Assembly: GCA_012934845.2 (NCBI GenBank)
Contig: WNNJ02000360.1
Location: 62,001-126,000, forward strand
From: Pomphorhynchus laevis
Taxonomy: Eukaryota > Acanthocephala > Palaeacanthocephala > Echinorhynchida > Pomphorhynchidae
DNA length: 64,000 nucleotides
Direction: 5' to 3'
In this document: one piece after another, positions 21,441 to 34,092 of the stretch
How positions within the stretch are numbered: position 1 is the stretch's first letter
Layout of the letters: each line of letters begins with the position of its first letter
Notes under the pieces: model-generated
What the model was told of the DNA's origin: nothing
Database searches by the model: none
What the model saw: the letters and a program-made list of their open reading frames with translations, nothing else
Program-made: the position numbers and the translations under genes

Positions 21441-21869
21441 CGACCCAAGATAACAGCATTTATTTTTCAACATCTATTTTAGTTTAATTTTTTAAATTTA
21501 TTCAGTCAAAATATGCAGTCTCCGTTAAGTTATTTTAACCTAACACAGCGTATATTAATTGCATTGCAGTTTACTGCAATGGAGCAGAAAACAGTCATAA
21601 GCTATTCATTGCAATGCACTGTAGTCAAACCTAGACATCACAGTTGGCAAAGCTGCTCCACTATCGGATGCTCAAAAATGTTCGAGTAATTCTCAATTTA
21701 TAGAATTATTTTAGTTTCAGAAATTCAATTGTTTAAACTTGTATTATATAAATGCTAAATGCGATGATTTTTCCAGTGTTCACCGTACACGATTATGAAA
21801 TTATTCTAATATACAAATATTTTCGAATACAATGTAGACATCAAAAATAAATCAACAAAATCTTAAGCA
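21440..21869. other. No recognisable gene
   Basis: AT-rich DNA with no convincing coding frame or repeat family. A short direct echo of GGAGCAGAAAACAGTCATAA (also at 20140) suggests a scrap of the neighbouring LINE near 21585. Confidence 0.4.
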
Positions 21870-23100
21870 TAGAAGCTTCAAACAGGCATGCCGCGTTTCC
21901 AAGCTAAACAGCGATGCCTATTCTCTGAGTCAAATATCGGCCAGCTCTGAAATCTCCTGTTGATCTCGAGAGGCGTCGTCCTAAGTCTTTGAGAAATTGA
22001 ACAGTTGCTAGGCCAAGGCAACCCAGGGTGTCGAGTGCCACTGGTTGAAACATTATCGTAGATGGGTCCAAGCTTGCTTATTTCGCTCGTTTGCGCTCCT
22101 CCGCAATGCTTGTAACTGTGCCTAAGCCCTGTAAAGAATGTGCGCGTCAGCTTGGACATAAGGTATCTGGGCACGTGAAGTTCCATACCAGGCGAATACC
22201 GTTGGTTTACGAGACTAATTGAGTTCCATCAGGGCGCTTAACGTCTTATCGCTATAATCCAATGGGTTCCAGCCTGCAGAGGTATCCGGCAGATATCAGG
22301 GCGGACTTAAGCAAGTGGTTGACTGCGGTGTGACGCTAAAATCTCGAACTGGCGTGTCAACAATCCAGTGCGTGGAGAATATCAGAATTCGACGCGCAAT
22401 CACATCTGACAGCCGCATTGTGAAGCCGACCCAAACGGAGAGAGATCGCCAGCTCGACAGACCTATCATCCAGTTTTGTACCGAAAGATTTCGAAGGAAT
22501 AGCTTCCAGGAAAGATCCTGAAAACTCGTGGAGTGACAGTAATCTAGCACGATCAAGGTCATCTTCCGCACTTTGTAAAAAAACTGTGAGCTGCTACGCA
22601 AAATATGGAATGGTCCAGTGTAATTAAACGCTTTGGTCAACTGGAGCTTCATCTGAGAAGCGGTACTCCCACAAGCTAATGGCAGTGGCAGAAAGAAGAG
22701 ATGAGAAGCAAGGTTGGTCGACGAGACCACCGACGGGGAGAAGGGCCTTTCGTTCATCTTGAGTGGCACGAATCGATGCGACAAAGACTGGGATAGCTAC
22801 CTCCTCTGACCTTCCTACACCTAACCCTCTTAATTTGATCGGAAGAGTCGCTTAGCTCCAGACTCGATCATCGAGAGATACGTTCAGTACGCTATTACAT
22901 AGGCTATGCGTCATATTGTCAAATTGTTGCAGTAGGTCTTTATAGAGGAAACAAGTCGCTGAACTCAGAAGGTGGGCAGTTCAGAACTGACTCAAAATAG
23001 AAAACGAGTCTTGACTGTGGATCCGGCCAAGCGTAATTGATCAATTGCTGCGGCGAGTGCGCTTGCGGTCTGCTGAGATGAACCTAATGGCGAGCCTAGT
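21870..23100 (-). mobile_element. Family beta RT-nuclease fragment (copy H, C-terminal part)
   Basis: Minus strand in changing frames: LPIKLRGLGVGRSE (near 22830), SISLRLGRLHNAAVRCDC (zinc cluster remnant), LLKSALISAGYLCRLEPIGL, KRPDGT (near 22230) with LVWNFTCPDTLCPS, then AEERKRAK and VALDTLGCLGLATVQFLKDLGRRLSR ending near 21880. This is the C-terminal zinc cluster and PD-(D/E)XK-like nuclease of a beta subfamily closest to the copy at 45290-48100. The RT core is not preserved. It abuts a CR1-like element at 23105. Confidence 0.75.
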
Positions 23101-23104
23101 ACGT

Positions 23105-24620
23105 TGCATGATCACTAACCATGGTCATCGTCATTAATATCACTCCTTCGACCTCTTTGTCTCCACAAGCACGTCTCGACCACGATGTTTCCGCATTCAG
23201 ATCTATCCCCTCGTCTCTTGTTCCTGCAGATAAACCATCCTTTTTCAACAAATACCCTGTCGCATTCATCCGCCTAAATAAATCTTCTCAATCTAATCCT
23301 TCCCAACCCCCTCTTCAAAAAATGGTTTTCAAGGATTGCTCTTACGCGTCTTCTGTCCTTTCCCAACGATTTAAGCTCCTGTCCTCTTCAGCCACTCGCA
23401 TTTTCCACGATCGCACCCCTCCGAAATCGCTCAACTCTCATCTGCACGCATCAAAAAACGCCGTCGCGAGGAAAACGGCGAAACATATCTCTCGATCCAA
23501 AACATCGACGGAAATTTTCAAGTTGTCCACACCCGACCGAAAATTCGATGTCGCTCCTACTCCCCTATGTGTCATCTCAACTAGCCCCCACCACCACTAC
23601 ACACGGTTTCCGCCTCGGCCTCCTCAACACTAGATGTATTCTCAATAAATCCGATCTCATCCTCAACTTATTAACTAAGCAATCCATCGATCTCTTCTGC
23701 CTCACCGAATCCTGGCACTTCGATTCTGACGACCTCTCCATCCGCACATCGCATAACGACATCGGCATTTTTGCCTCCAACTGTATTTTTTCTATATACG
23801 AACGTCTCTCCACTCTCCATCTCGTTCTAAACGTCGACAAGTCTAAAATAATGTAGATCCTCCCCCGTAAACCTAACATATCTCCTCCCACTGTATTTTT
23901 TGCCTCATCGATCATCCCCATAGTACACAATCTCACTTTCTTAGGCTTCCATTTCGATGATCACATTTCTCCTTAAACCCTTCGTCCGTGACAAGGTTCG
24001 CTCGTCTAACTTAATTCTCCGTGACATCCGCCGTATCCGCCCCCTTATCGACTTCCGTTCTTGTATGTATCTTCTTTCATCGCTTCTTTCCCCTAAAATC
24101 GATTACTGCCTTACACTTTTCGCTAATTCTCCATATTCCATCATCCTACCCCTAAAACTCATAATCAACTCCGCCTTTCGAGTGCTCTTTCGTCTCCGTC
24201 GCTACGACCACATATCCACATATCTTGCCCAACTCTCCTGGTCCACCATCCACATCCGCATCAATATCCGCCTTCTCGTTACTTTTCGTCTCGTCGCTGG
24301 CGGCTCCCTATCGTTCATCAACCTTCCTTTCTTAGACGACACTTGTCACACCTCTCTATCACTACGTTCCGGTAAGTCCCTCTTACTCTGCATTCCCAAT
24401 TACTCTAACAACTACGGGTTCCGATTCTTCCTCATATCCGCCCCACTTGCCTGGAATAAGCTCCCACTCTACCTCAGCCGCGCTCCCTCCTTTATTACAT
24501 TCAAATGCCACATCCGTACCCACCTCCTCGAAACATGATTTAGATTTTGTTGTTGTGGTCATGTAAGCGTGCGCTGGCACGCATTTGCCACTTAAAAATA
24601 AATATTTTTAGGCTTCGTTT
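23105..24620 (+). mobile_element. CR1-like LINE with internal deletion, both ends present
   Basis: ORF1 remnant at 23121-23530 (LDHDVSAFRSI, FIRLNKSSQSN, ASSVLSQRFKLL), then the start of ORF2 at 23590-23745 (LGLLNTRCILNKSDLILNLL, DLFCLTESWHF, the APE-type Glu). It then jumps to the end of the RT: HNDIGIFASNCIFSIYERLS, LVLNVDKSKIM, FLGFHFDDH and a thumb region (RIRPLIDFRSC, LSPKIDYCLTLFANSPYS) to 24538. The 3' end CATGTAAGCGTGCGCTGGCACGCATTTGCC is shared with copies at 27746 and 38968. The catalytic RT core is deleted. Confidence 0.8.
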
Positions 24621-26020
24621 GTCAGTATTAATTGTTTTATTAATTTTTCATCTGATCAGGTTGACTTTCTTTGTATATATTCTTAGTTTTAAAGTCACGT
24701 TTACTGACACGATCGAGTGCAGAGTAATATTTGTCAATATAAGTACAGGTGGATTCTAATACATTATTTTTTATCTGTAATTGTTCACTATTTGCCATCT
24801 TTGTTGTCTGATTTTACCCAATTGTACGTTATTTATATTGTTATTTATATTGTGTTATTTTTATCTCAAATGTATATATTCATTGAAATCACCAGAACAA
24901 TTTTTAACGTCTATTTTTTTCATATTTTATTATGAAATTAATTTTTTTAACTTAATCACGATATTAATCAGTAGTATTTCTAAACCGATTCGTCCAAGTG
25001 CGTTTCAAAATAGTTTGTGATAGTCGTTTTATTGTCTTTCCATCATTTGCCATACCGGCTATTTGATACGCCTTGCCAGCTCAACCCAATTGAGATTATG
25101 TTACTTATATAAAGTGTATTTTAAGTTTGTCGTCAAACTAAGCATAAAGCATGTTGTGCCTTTGCAATCTTAACACGTGGACATGCAATTGCATCGATGA
25201 AATGATAAATGTAAAAATCTTTACGTGTTTGACGATTTTTGTGAGAAACACTATCACCACAACCACCATCTACACAATATCTAAATCGCATTTGCGCTAT
25301 CTTTGCTGGATAATTTAAGATAGTAAATGCATTGTCGAGCAGATAAGTGGAATGTACATTTGGTGATTAATATGAAAATATCATTGACGACCTGATGACT
25401 CAGTTTGATGTTTACTTGATATTATTTACACGCAATGCAATTAGTCCCATTTAGAAAACTCAGTGTGCGATCAGTGTACGAAAAAAGAAAGCACAGTATG
25501 GGAGTGGATGACGTAGCTCGGTCATTAACTCGAACATTCTCCACGTAATAATTTGTGTCACATCAAATGACGCAATTTATCTTATATCATATTATATCTG
25601 TTCATCAAACATTTGTGAATGTTACCGTTAATCTTTTAATTGTATAGACAATTTTTTCATAAATATTTACTGAATTCTTAAAAATCGAGATTTAATTTTA
25701 TTAGCTTTAAGTTTTCAGTGATTCACTTTACAAATTTAAACAGACAACAACAAAATCAATCGTTTCGTAATTTATATCATACAAATATTGTCTATGCAAC
25801 GACATTTTTAACTTCCACCTATCAAATCTTAATATCCCGCAATGTGATTTTCAGTTTTAAATTAGTTATGAAGCAGGTAACTTTTTGAATAATGCATGCC
25901 TATTTCGATATAATATTTATTTATTCTTTGGAAATCATTAAATTGAAGATATTTCAGTTATTCATTTCCTTAAATTTTGCAAATTTTAATTGTAGGAACC
26001 AAGGAAAATCAAACACGAAA
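24620..26020. other. AT-rich intergenic DNA without a recognised gene
   Basis: Four short open frames (60 to 80 codons) near 24547-25020 and 25892-26080 are hydrophobic AT-rich translations with no domain. No repeat family seen. Could hold unrecognised regulatory DNA or very old repeats. Confidence 0.45.
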
Positions 26021-26021
26021 A

Positions 26022-26129
26022 CGGTTATTCAATATTTCACTGGCAACTGCCACCATCATCAGGAAAATCAAAATCTGTAACAATTTTCCTAATTATGATG
26101 GTAGTTTCTATTGAAATGTTGAATAATCA
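26022..26129. repeat. Imperfect foldback with hammerhead-like hairpin
   Basis: Arms 26022-26068 and 26083-26129 are imperfect reverse complements around a 14-bp loop. Minus strand of the left arm reads CTGATGA (26062-26056), then a self-complementary TGGCAGTTGCCA, then GAAA (26038-26035). The right arm is more diverged. A Naiad 3' relic follows directly. Confidence 0.6.
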
Positions 26130-26345
26130 TTTTCCTGATGACCTATAATCCTAATTCTGATACAACGTCTATTATTTATTAGTCAATTCATAAAAATTAA
26201 CTTTTATTTTAAATTTCAATTTTTAGAAAACTGCTAGTTTAGGTGGATCACTTTTATTTATAATTATTTATTATTTAATTATATCTTGTTTAGCATTTTT
26301 TAATTTATATAAAGTATAAAATACGAAGACTAAGTTAGCTGAATT
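26130..26345 (+). repeat. Naiad 3'-region relic
   Basis: CCTGATGACCTATAATCC, TCTGATACAACGTCTATTATTTATTAGTCAATTC and a diverged CTAAGTTAGCTGA end. No coding part is attached. Confidence 0.7.
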
Positions 26346-26904
26346 GATTTATAACCTTGTAATAATCTCATAACCTTATAATTTCTTTCAAATGTTGAAA
26401 GAAACATTTGAAGCACATAACATTGTCAGCATTTGAATCACGTTTCATTAGGGACAAATAATTTCATCGATGCTGTCGGCATTCCTGTAGACAAGATTTG
26501 ACCATATATTTTCCTATTTTTATTAAACATATTCGTAATGAATATGGTTCGATCGTAGAGATTGTCACATAGCCCTCGTTGACGAGTATGGTATTGTCAT
26601 TAATTTTAAGATCATTGATATTCAATTGATTTATAATTTTGCGAATAAAAGTATATTGTTCGTAGTTGCCATTATTTTTACTAATTACAGTAAGAAAAAA
26701 TTAATGCTCATTATGATAGAGAGAAAAACACATTATTTGAATCAATGATCATATTTTAGTAGTAACCAAAAGTGACTTCTAATCGGTCATTTTCTTTATT
26801 TAAGATCAGCTAATTGAGCCTATCTATTTTATTTTTCTTTATAAATTACAAAATATTGCTAAATAAATAGGGTGACATGCGAAATCGTTAAGCGTTTCAT
26901 ATTT
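26346..26904. other. AT-rich DNA without a recognised feature
   Basis: Nothing recognisable on either strand between two Naiad 3' relics. Confidence 0.4.
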
Positions 26905-27110
26905 CTAAGGAATATCTCCGTAACCTGGTAACAGAGCTGTTCCTCTTGGTAACCTAACAAACTTATTGGAATACAACGTTTGCAAGTCATTTATAAGTCA
27001 ATTCATAAAAATTGAATTTTATTGTAAATTTATATTTTAAATTTAAACTTGATATAGATTATATAAAATCTTATATGATAATCATTTATTATTTATAACT
27101 ATTCATCATT
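26905..27110 (+). repeat. Naiad 3'-region relic, diverged
   Basis: TAACAGAGCTGTTCCTCTTGGTAACCTAAC and ATACAACGTTTGCAAGTCATTTATAAGTCAATTCATAAAAATTG align to the Naiad end with many changes. It is older than the relics near 31200 and 42000. Confidence 0.6.
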
Positions 27111-27129
27111 GAATTATTTGTATTATTAC

Positions 27130-30050
27130 GTCAATTACTGGTCCATCCGAAATTCCTGAACAAAGCCTAAGGATGCTTTGATGCTACTAATGTGCATATC
27201 TGTACGAATGGCGTAGAAGTATTTGGATTGCCAATTGTAAATGAATCCTCTATGGAGGACTGAATTGTCCGCAAAGTAGACAGATGGTCCAAATGTGTAC
27301 AGAACCTAGTAGAGATTTTTATTTTCGACCCACAAGTCGCGTACAATGCTCTGACATATTCACTCCAACATAAGATGACTTATGCGAAGAGGACTTGTCG
27401 CTTTCGGTCCGAGCAGCTCTTGGCACTCAAGGAACATATCCGTCACATCTTGATCCCTAAAATAACCGGTATATCAAACGTACCTGATACACTTAGGCAA
27501 ATTTCCAACCGCCCTGCGAGACTGAGTGGGCTCGGAATCCTAGACCATCATGTCGATCCGGGAAAAGAGTACTAGTGGTCTCTGCGTGCTTGCCATTCAC
27601 ATGCTTTAAACAATAAGGAACAGCATACTTATACCGCCAAATCCATTAAGGACGAAAATGAGCGTACAGTTAAACGACGCCGCGATCAAATAATTGAAGC
27701 CAGTGATGCGACCACATGTTCATCTCTAAAAAAGGATATATTTTAACGTGGCAAATGCGTGCCAGCGCACGCTTACATGACCACAACAAAACAAGACTGT
27801 GAATCAGGTGTCGAGAAGGTGTGAACGGAGGAGGTGTTTGAATGTGATAAAGGAGGGGGCGCGTCGGAGGTCGAGAGGGAGTTGATTCTAGGCGAGTGAG
27901 GCGGCGACGAGGAAGGATCGGAGACCGTAGTTGTTGGAGTAATTAGGAACGTGGAGTAAGAGGGTATGACAGGAACGAAGCGATAGCGAGGTGGGGCGAG
28001 AATCGTCTAAGAAAGGAAGGTTGATGAACGATGGGGAGCTGACAGCGATGAGACGAAAAGTAACGAGAAGAAGGCGGAGTTTGATGCGGATGTGGATGGT
28101 GGGCCAGGAGAGTTGGGCAAGATATGTGGATATGTGGTCGTAGCGACGGAGACGAAAGAGCACTCGAAAGGCGGAGTTGATTATGAGTTTTAGGGGTAGG
28201 ATGATGGAATATGGAGAATTAGCGAAAAGTGTAAGGCAGTAATCGATTTTAGGGGAAAGAAGCGATGAAAGAAGAGACATAGAAGAACGGAAGTCGATAA
28301 GGGGGCGGATACGGGGGATGTCACGGATAATTAAGTTAGATGAGCGAACCTTGTCACGGTTTAAGGGAAAGGTGATCATCGAAATAGAAGCCTAAGAAAG
28401 TGAGATTGTGGACTATGGAGATGATCGATGAGGCAAAATATACAGTGGGAGGAGATATGTTTGGTTTACGGGGGAGGATCCACATTATTTTGGACTTTTC
28501 GGGGTTTAGAACGAGATGGAGATTTGTGAGACGTTTGTAGATAGAAGAAAGACAGTTAGAGGCAGAAATGCCGATATCGTGTATGCGATGTGCGGGTGCA
28601 TGAGCATAGATTAAAATGTCATCGGCGTATTGCATGACGTTAAAGGAGTAAGGTTTGATAAACGGAGAGAGATCGCCAAGCAGAAGAGAGAAAAGCAGGG
28701 GACCTAGGACTGAACCTTGTGGGACCCGGCAAAAAATAGGAATGGGAGGGGAGGATGATGAATTAGAACAAACGCGAAAGGAACGGTCTGATAGATATGA
28801 GGCGAACCATGCAACGGAGGAGGAAGAAAAGCCGTAATCATAACGAAGGCGAGAAAGGATGACGGAGTGGTCGACAATGTCGAATGCGGAGGAGTGGTCG
28901 AGGGAGATGCGAACACTATATAGAGCCTTGTCTCGAGAAATGAGTAAGTCGTTGTACACTTTTATGCATGCGATTTCTGTCGACTGATTAGAGCGGAAAG
29001 CGGATTGGAAAGGAGGGTACAGATTGGATGAGGAGAGATACGCGTTGATTTGTATTAAGATGAGGCGTTCTAAGAGCTTAGAAAGAGTAGGGAGTAGTGA
29101 AATGGGGCGATAGCATTGAAATGCCGCCTAGAATTTGCATCGGAGAATGGAGCGTGAAATTGGTTGACAACAAAACCAATCGAAGCAGACGGGTTCCGTT
29201 TATCCCCCACCGAGTTTAAGACGATGTGAATGGTCGATATGTACTAACACCTACGGATGCACCTGCACATTGTAGTTGTGGTTATAAGAATAACACAGTT
29301 CACTCGCTCTTGTGCGGTAGAGGCAGACTCACAATCATGAGGCATAACCTAATACGTGACACACTTGGCGATCTCTTGATTGAAGTCACTCCGTTTGTCG
29401 CAATTGAGCCCATGATGAGTCCTATAGATCCCTCTATTCAGTTCGAGTCAGCTACAACTTCATTTGATAGTGAAGCGAGACTTGATGTCGTGTGCACGGT
29501 CACTTCGGAAGACGAAGCGAGCGCGTCTTTATGGACGTCGCTGTATTCAATTGTCATGCTGCTTCTTATTCTGAGAGATCGCCTTCATCAGTCCACAGCT
29601 ATCAGGAGTCGCACAAAAACGCCCGTTACCTTGAACGTATTGTAACTGTGGAGAGGGCTCAATTCACACCGATCGTGTTTTCTTCTGGAGGCGTTGGAAA
29701 TGCCGGAGATTGTGTTCTGAAGGCAATAGCCAGGATGTTGGCCAATAAGCACGGAACAGACTATGCGACATGTATCGGACTTGTCCGACGTAAGATAAAC
29801 TTCTCCCTTGCGCGATCAACATCTATGTGCCTTCGCAGCCCCCGCTCAGCATTTCACCGGTTCGATCACGGACAGCAAATCCGTTTGGGGGATGACCAGT
29901 TGTGGATCCGCTAGGAATGGCTGAGGATTTAATGAATAGAGTTTCAAATTTAATATTTAATGATTATATTAGAGTCCATTTGCGTGTAACCTTCTAATTG
30001 TAATTTTTAATTGTATTATTATTTTATAATAAAAACTTTTGTATAAAACA
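27130..30050 (+). mobile_element. Family alpha copy C, split by a nested CR1-like LINE
   Basis: Left part 27150-27745: GVEVFGLPIVNESS, then DPQVAYNALTYSLQHKMTYAKRTC, HILIPKITG, ARLSGLGILD, the thumb and connector of the alpha RT. Right part 29110-29914: LEFASENGA, NWLTTKPIEADGF, GRYVLT, zinc cluster CSCGYKNNTVHSLLC, IMRHNLIRDTLGD, IEPMMSP, SEARLDVVC, then in another frame FGRRSERVFMDVAVFN, RYLERIVTVERAQFTPIVFSS and RRKINFSLARST. The nuclease-like residues are E of IEP, D of ARLD and D of FMDV. A version of the alpha 3' motif is at about 29970. The two parts were one element before the CR1-like insertion. Confidence 0.8.
27746..29110 (-). mobile_element. CR1-like LINE 3' half nested in alpha copy C
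   Basis: Minus strand: SLDHSSAFDIVDHSVILSRL (RT motif A), VPQGSVLGPLLFSLLLGDL (motif B), FNVMQYADDILIYAHAP (YADD core, near 28620), NLHLVLNPEKSKIM, FLGFYFDDHLSLKP, then the thumb region RIRPLIDFRSSMSLLSSLLSPKIDYCLTLF to about 27888. It ends at 27746 with the shared CR1-like 3' terminus (GGCAAATGCGTGCCAGCGCACGC on the plus strand). 5'-truncated as usual for LINEs. One frame break between the core and the thumb. Confidence 0.85.
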
Positions 30051-30059
30051 ATTATTTGT

Positions 30060-30240
30060 ATTATAGGGTTGAGGAATCAGTGTCGATACTAGATAGCATA
30101 ACAGTTCTTCCTAATGATATTTAATTCTTATTTTGATACATTGTCTGTTATTTATTAGTTAATTCTTAATAAACAATTATTTTAAATTTCAATTTTAAAT
30201 TTTAACTTGATATTAATTATATAAAATCTTATAACAATTA
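30060..30240 (+). repeat. Naiad 3'-region relic
   Basis: GATAGCATAACAGTTCTTCCTAATGATATTTAATTC and the following TTATTAGTTAATTC match the Naiad end. It stands directly before a 5'-truncated Naiad copy, as in a tandem PLE arrangement. Confidence 0.65.
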
Positions 30241-30244
30241 GTTT

Positions 30245-31445
30245 TTATTATACGTACGATTTTAGTACGCTTTATACAAATCTAGAATTAACAGAAATTA
30301 AAGATGCATTAGAAAATGTTATAACAACTAAAAGCATATCTAACAAAAATTAAACCATCACATTAATATAAATATTTGGATTACATTGAATTATTAGAAT
30401 CCTTAAATATTTTAATAAATCAAAATTATTTAAAAGTAGGGACATCTATATTTAGACAAATAAAAGGTGTTGCAATGGGAGGTAGTAGTAAACCAATTAT
30501 AGCTGACTTATTTTTAAGCTTTATAGAATATGAATTTGTTCATAACTGTTTAAAAAATAATTCTAAATTATATAAAGATATGAAATATATGTTTCGATCT
30601 ATTGATGATATATGTGTATTTAACTCTAACAATTTTTATTCAATAAGCTAACAAATTTATCCAGGTAGTATCATTCTTAATAAAACCAATATTAATGATA
30701 AAGTAGGTATATATCTAGATATGAACATTAAATTAACATCAATTAAAACTACTTTTAATTTATATCGTAAAGATGACATATTTAAATTTACAAGAAACAT
30801 ATTTTTGCATGAGCATTCATGCATACCATATAATATAAAATATAATACATTAAATAATGAAATTTTAAGAATTGCAACAATTTGTAACGATATTGGTTTT
30901 CTTCAAAATCATTTAAATAATTTAATAGATGCATATTTTAAACTAGGTTACTATAAAAATAACATCAAGCAGAAAATAGTAAAATATATAAATCAACACA
31001 TTAATATTAAAAATAGATTTAAATCATTAGCGGAAAATGTTTGTGGATAGATAATAAATAATATACTTTGTGTCAGAACAAGATACTATATAATCAAATT
31101 TAATGAGTGAAAATACGTCCTTAACACGTATTTGGCCCCGCTGCTATGTTGGGTAGAGGAGTTATGGGCCGAAACCTGATAGCATAGCTGTTCCTTTTGA
31201 TGACCTCTAATTCTTATTATGATACAACGTCTATTATTTATTAGTCAATTCATAAAAATGGCTTTATTTTAAATTTGAATTTTTTATTTTAACTTGATTT
31301 AAATTATAAAAAATCTTATAACAATTATTTATTTTATTATTTAATTATTTAAATTTTGATTTAGCATTATTATGTTTTGTTTATTTTATAATTATATTAA
31401 GTACTTAGACTCTGTTAGCTGATTTGATTTATAATTATTTTTTAT
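30245..31445 (+). mobile_element. Naiad-like PLE copy, 5'-truncated
   Basis: Starts with a scrap of the RT A region (TACGATTTTAGTACGCTTTAT), then YIELLESLNILINQNYLKVGTSIFRQIKGVAMGG (motif B region), ADLFLSFIEYEF, MFRSIDDICVFN (the YIDD core with Ser for Tyr), NIKLTSIKTTFNLYRKDDIFKF, FLHEHSCIPYN and the end at 31050. The 3' region to about 31445 is nearly the consensus. It is older than the 39480 and 52797 copies and not functional. Confidence 0.8.
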
Positions 31446-31600
31446 TTAATTATTTGTAATATTGTGTAGAGGAATAATGTTCGATACCGGATAGCATAAC
31501 AGTTCTTCCTAATGACCATTAATCCTTATTTTGATACATTTTCTGTTATTAATTAGTTAATTCCTTATTGACTTTTATTATTAATAATCTCATTAATGAT
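31440..31600 (+). repeat. Naiad 3'-region relic
   Basis: GGATAGCATAACAGTTCTTCCTAATGACC and TTGATACATTTTCTGTTATTAATTAGTTAATTC match the Naiad end again, immediately after another copy. Confidence 0.6.
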
Positions 31601-31604
31601 AAAA

Positions 31605-31646
31605 AAGGTCTAGATATGACCTTCTTTAAGGTCATATCTAGACCTT
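31605..31646. repeat. Perfect 19-bp inverted repeat
   Basis: AAGGTCTAGATATGACCTT, loop CTTT, then its exact reverse complement. It contains the CTAGATATGA seen in the Naiad RT gene, so it may be an inverted duplication at a broken Naiad end. Confidence 0.75.
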
Positions 31647-31649
31647 AAA

Positions 31650-32420
31650 GATAGACTAAATAACATAAGATAGACTAAATAACAATCAATATTAATGGGA
31701 CAAATAACATTTGAAGATAGTTTTGGCTTCGTAGACCTAGTACTAAGAATCAATTCATCTTCCTCAGTAATTTGACCAAGTCATATTCAAAGTATTTCTA
31801 CTTCCTAATTCTTAAGTTTCCTGTGTTTATTAATAATATCATTAATTACCACTTCGCATTTTTTCTTGATCTAATTAATGCTGTACATTCTCCAACCTTT
31901 AGCATACTTGTTTGTACGACACTTCAAATACGACCATTGCAATAGTCCTTTTTAAGTGCTATATTTTTTTACTTAATTTTAGAATGCCTACGAACTGTGT
32001 ATTTTTAATTATTATTTACCGCTTAAACATTATTTTATTATAAATTATAAGTACCATGTGCCATATATTGTTCTATCTTTAACTTACTTACTTACATTTG
32101 CTTGGAACTTATCGTTCCAAGCAAATTTATAGTTTATACTGATTTTAGATATTTTGTTTGTCTTGGATGAAATTCTCAAATGCCTGTAATAAGCCCATCG
32201 TAGATAGATACTAAAATATCATCTTTTAGCAATCTTTACAGTACAGTTTCCTTGTAAAAATACCTTATTACTGCATTCATAAATATTGCGTCTTCTTAAC
32301 AGAAAAAGACTGCCCATTATAAACGTTATAATCTGGAATAGAAAACTGAATTAAGTTGAATTGATAAATTGGCTTTTTGTCTTTTGATAAATATCAGTGC
32401 AGCAAAATTACCGATACAAA
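31650..32420. other. Upstream region of the USP10-like gene
   Basis: No repeat or coding frame recognised apart from a small inverted repeat at about 32097-32127 (TTTGCTTGGAAC and its complement). The sequence before 32397 (TTTTGATAAATATCAG) could be a splice acceptor, so a 5' non-coding exon further left is possible. The promoter is not identifiable by eye. Confidence 0.4.
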
Positions 32421-34092
32421 ATGGAAGATTCTAGTTCTGGTCTAAAACAAGCTCTAAAATCTTCAGATGAGATTACAAACGAAGGTGACTTTAACGGTTA
32501 CACTAATTGCAGTATCGCCACTACAGACACCACGACTGCTAACTCTACAAATTCTAAGCATATTACCTCGAGCAATGATCATAATCAAAATAACGGACTA
32601 CGTCACCTTCGCAGAGTCGGATATGCATTGAGTCAAGCTCCTCCTCGTTTTAGGCGATCAACTACAGGCGGCCACAGCGATTTGTATAACGGAACCAATG
32701 GTAGTGGAGCTTCTATACCGCCATCGAATCATCCAGCATTTCAGCAACATCAATTAGCAACTGCATCAATAGCCGCTACTACCGGTAGTCACCATCATCA
32801 GCAGTGCTATTCGTTACCTTTTTTTGTCCATCAAAATGGCAATAGTTCAATATCACATCCGAATTCAAACGGCTACGACGCCCAGTTTATTACATATCCC
32901 GCTAATCATATGGATGCCCCGTACCTGCTTTTCGATGGTAAAGGCTATTCAATTGTGCCTGCTAGCATGTTACCACCCAACACATCGTTCAATAATATGG
33001 GTTACTTTGTCAATCCCGCCGCTGCCACTACAATGATACAATCAAATTCAGTTAATGGTTGCCCTCAGCAGCAGTCGTATTCCATTCAGCGTGGATATGG
33101 TGGACAACAACTAAATGACATCGCTCCTGTGAGAATCTTACATGAAACTAGACCTACGATGCAAGTAGTTAGTACTAATGAAAAGGCTGTTCAGGTTGAT
33201 TTAAACATTGCCAACTCCTTAATTAACATTTCTAAACTAGATAACGACACTAAAATACCAGTAAGTTGTAATTATAGCTTTGACGGTGATAGCAATCGGC
33301 GAAATGATTTTTGCTCAGACGGATTTAGTAACCATCTATTTAATGACTTTGAAACAAAATTATTTTTGAATGATAGTGACAGTACTCTCATTGACGACAT
33401 CAGCAACAACATTAACGGCAACATATCAAAGAATGATAAGCAATTGCATGACATTACCGAAGACATCGATATAGAATTTAGTGGGGAACAATCAGTGTCT
33501 CCAGCAACTTCTTTACTGCCTGTTGAGTACAACAATCTATCCGACACGGAATATAATAGAATAATTGATGTCTTAGATTCAGTAGATGAAACTTCCAATG
33601 ATGCTGACATAAGTAACAAACGTTCGTCGTTGACATTTAATAGTGACTCTGGTCTCAAAGAGGAGGATACAACATCAAACTATCCTGCATCAGAAACATC
33701 AATTCATGATTTCGAATCGTCCCATCATTCACAAGAGATTAATACATCAACAGTGACTTGCTACAATATTACTTCAAAGTACGATTCTTCTCCCAACCAT
33801 GCTCCTAACAATGCGCCTAAATCATGGGCTTCACTCTTTAAACCTGGGCGTTCTAATTTAGAATGTGCTCATTCAGCCAGCACTATTAATAGCAGTAACA
33901 ACGTAATTACAACGGCAACAAACTCTATCAAAATTAAATCAAATTCTGACACATTAAGCAATAACAAAACTCCTATTAAAGTCGTCAACGGGAGTAATAT
34001 ACTTAATTCTGTAAAATGTTCATCTAACTCGTCGTTATCCAAATATTCACTAAAATGCCCTGTTGATGTTGATGATTTTGCGAAGTTAGGAA
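32421..34092 (+). CDS. USP10: USP10-like exon 1
   Basis: First ATG in the open frame is at 32421; the same frame is open back to about 32391 without another ATG. It encodes the disordered N-terminal region (runs of Asn, Ser, Thr, His; LRHLRRVGYALSQ near the start). Donor GTAAGT at 34093 after one base of a split codon. The 10 or so codons beyond the donor run into a stop, as expected for intron. Confidence 0.85.

Noticed and set aside
24547-25020. Three overlapping hydrophobic ORFs as membrane proteins
   Set aside because: They are translations of T-rich intergenic DNA after a LINE end, without conserved motifs.
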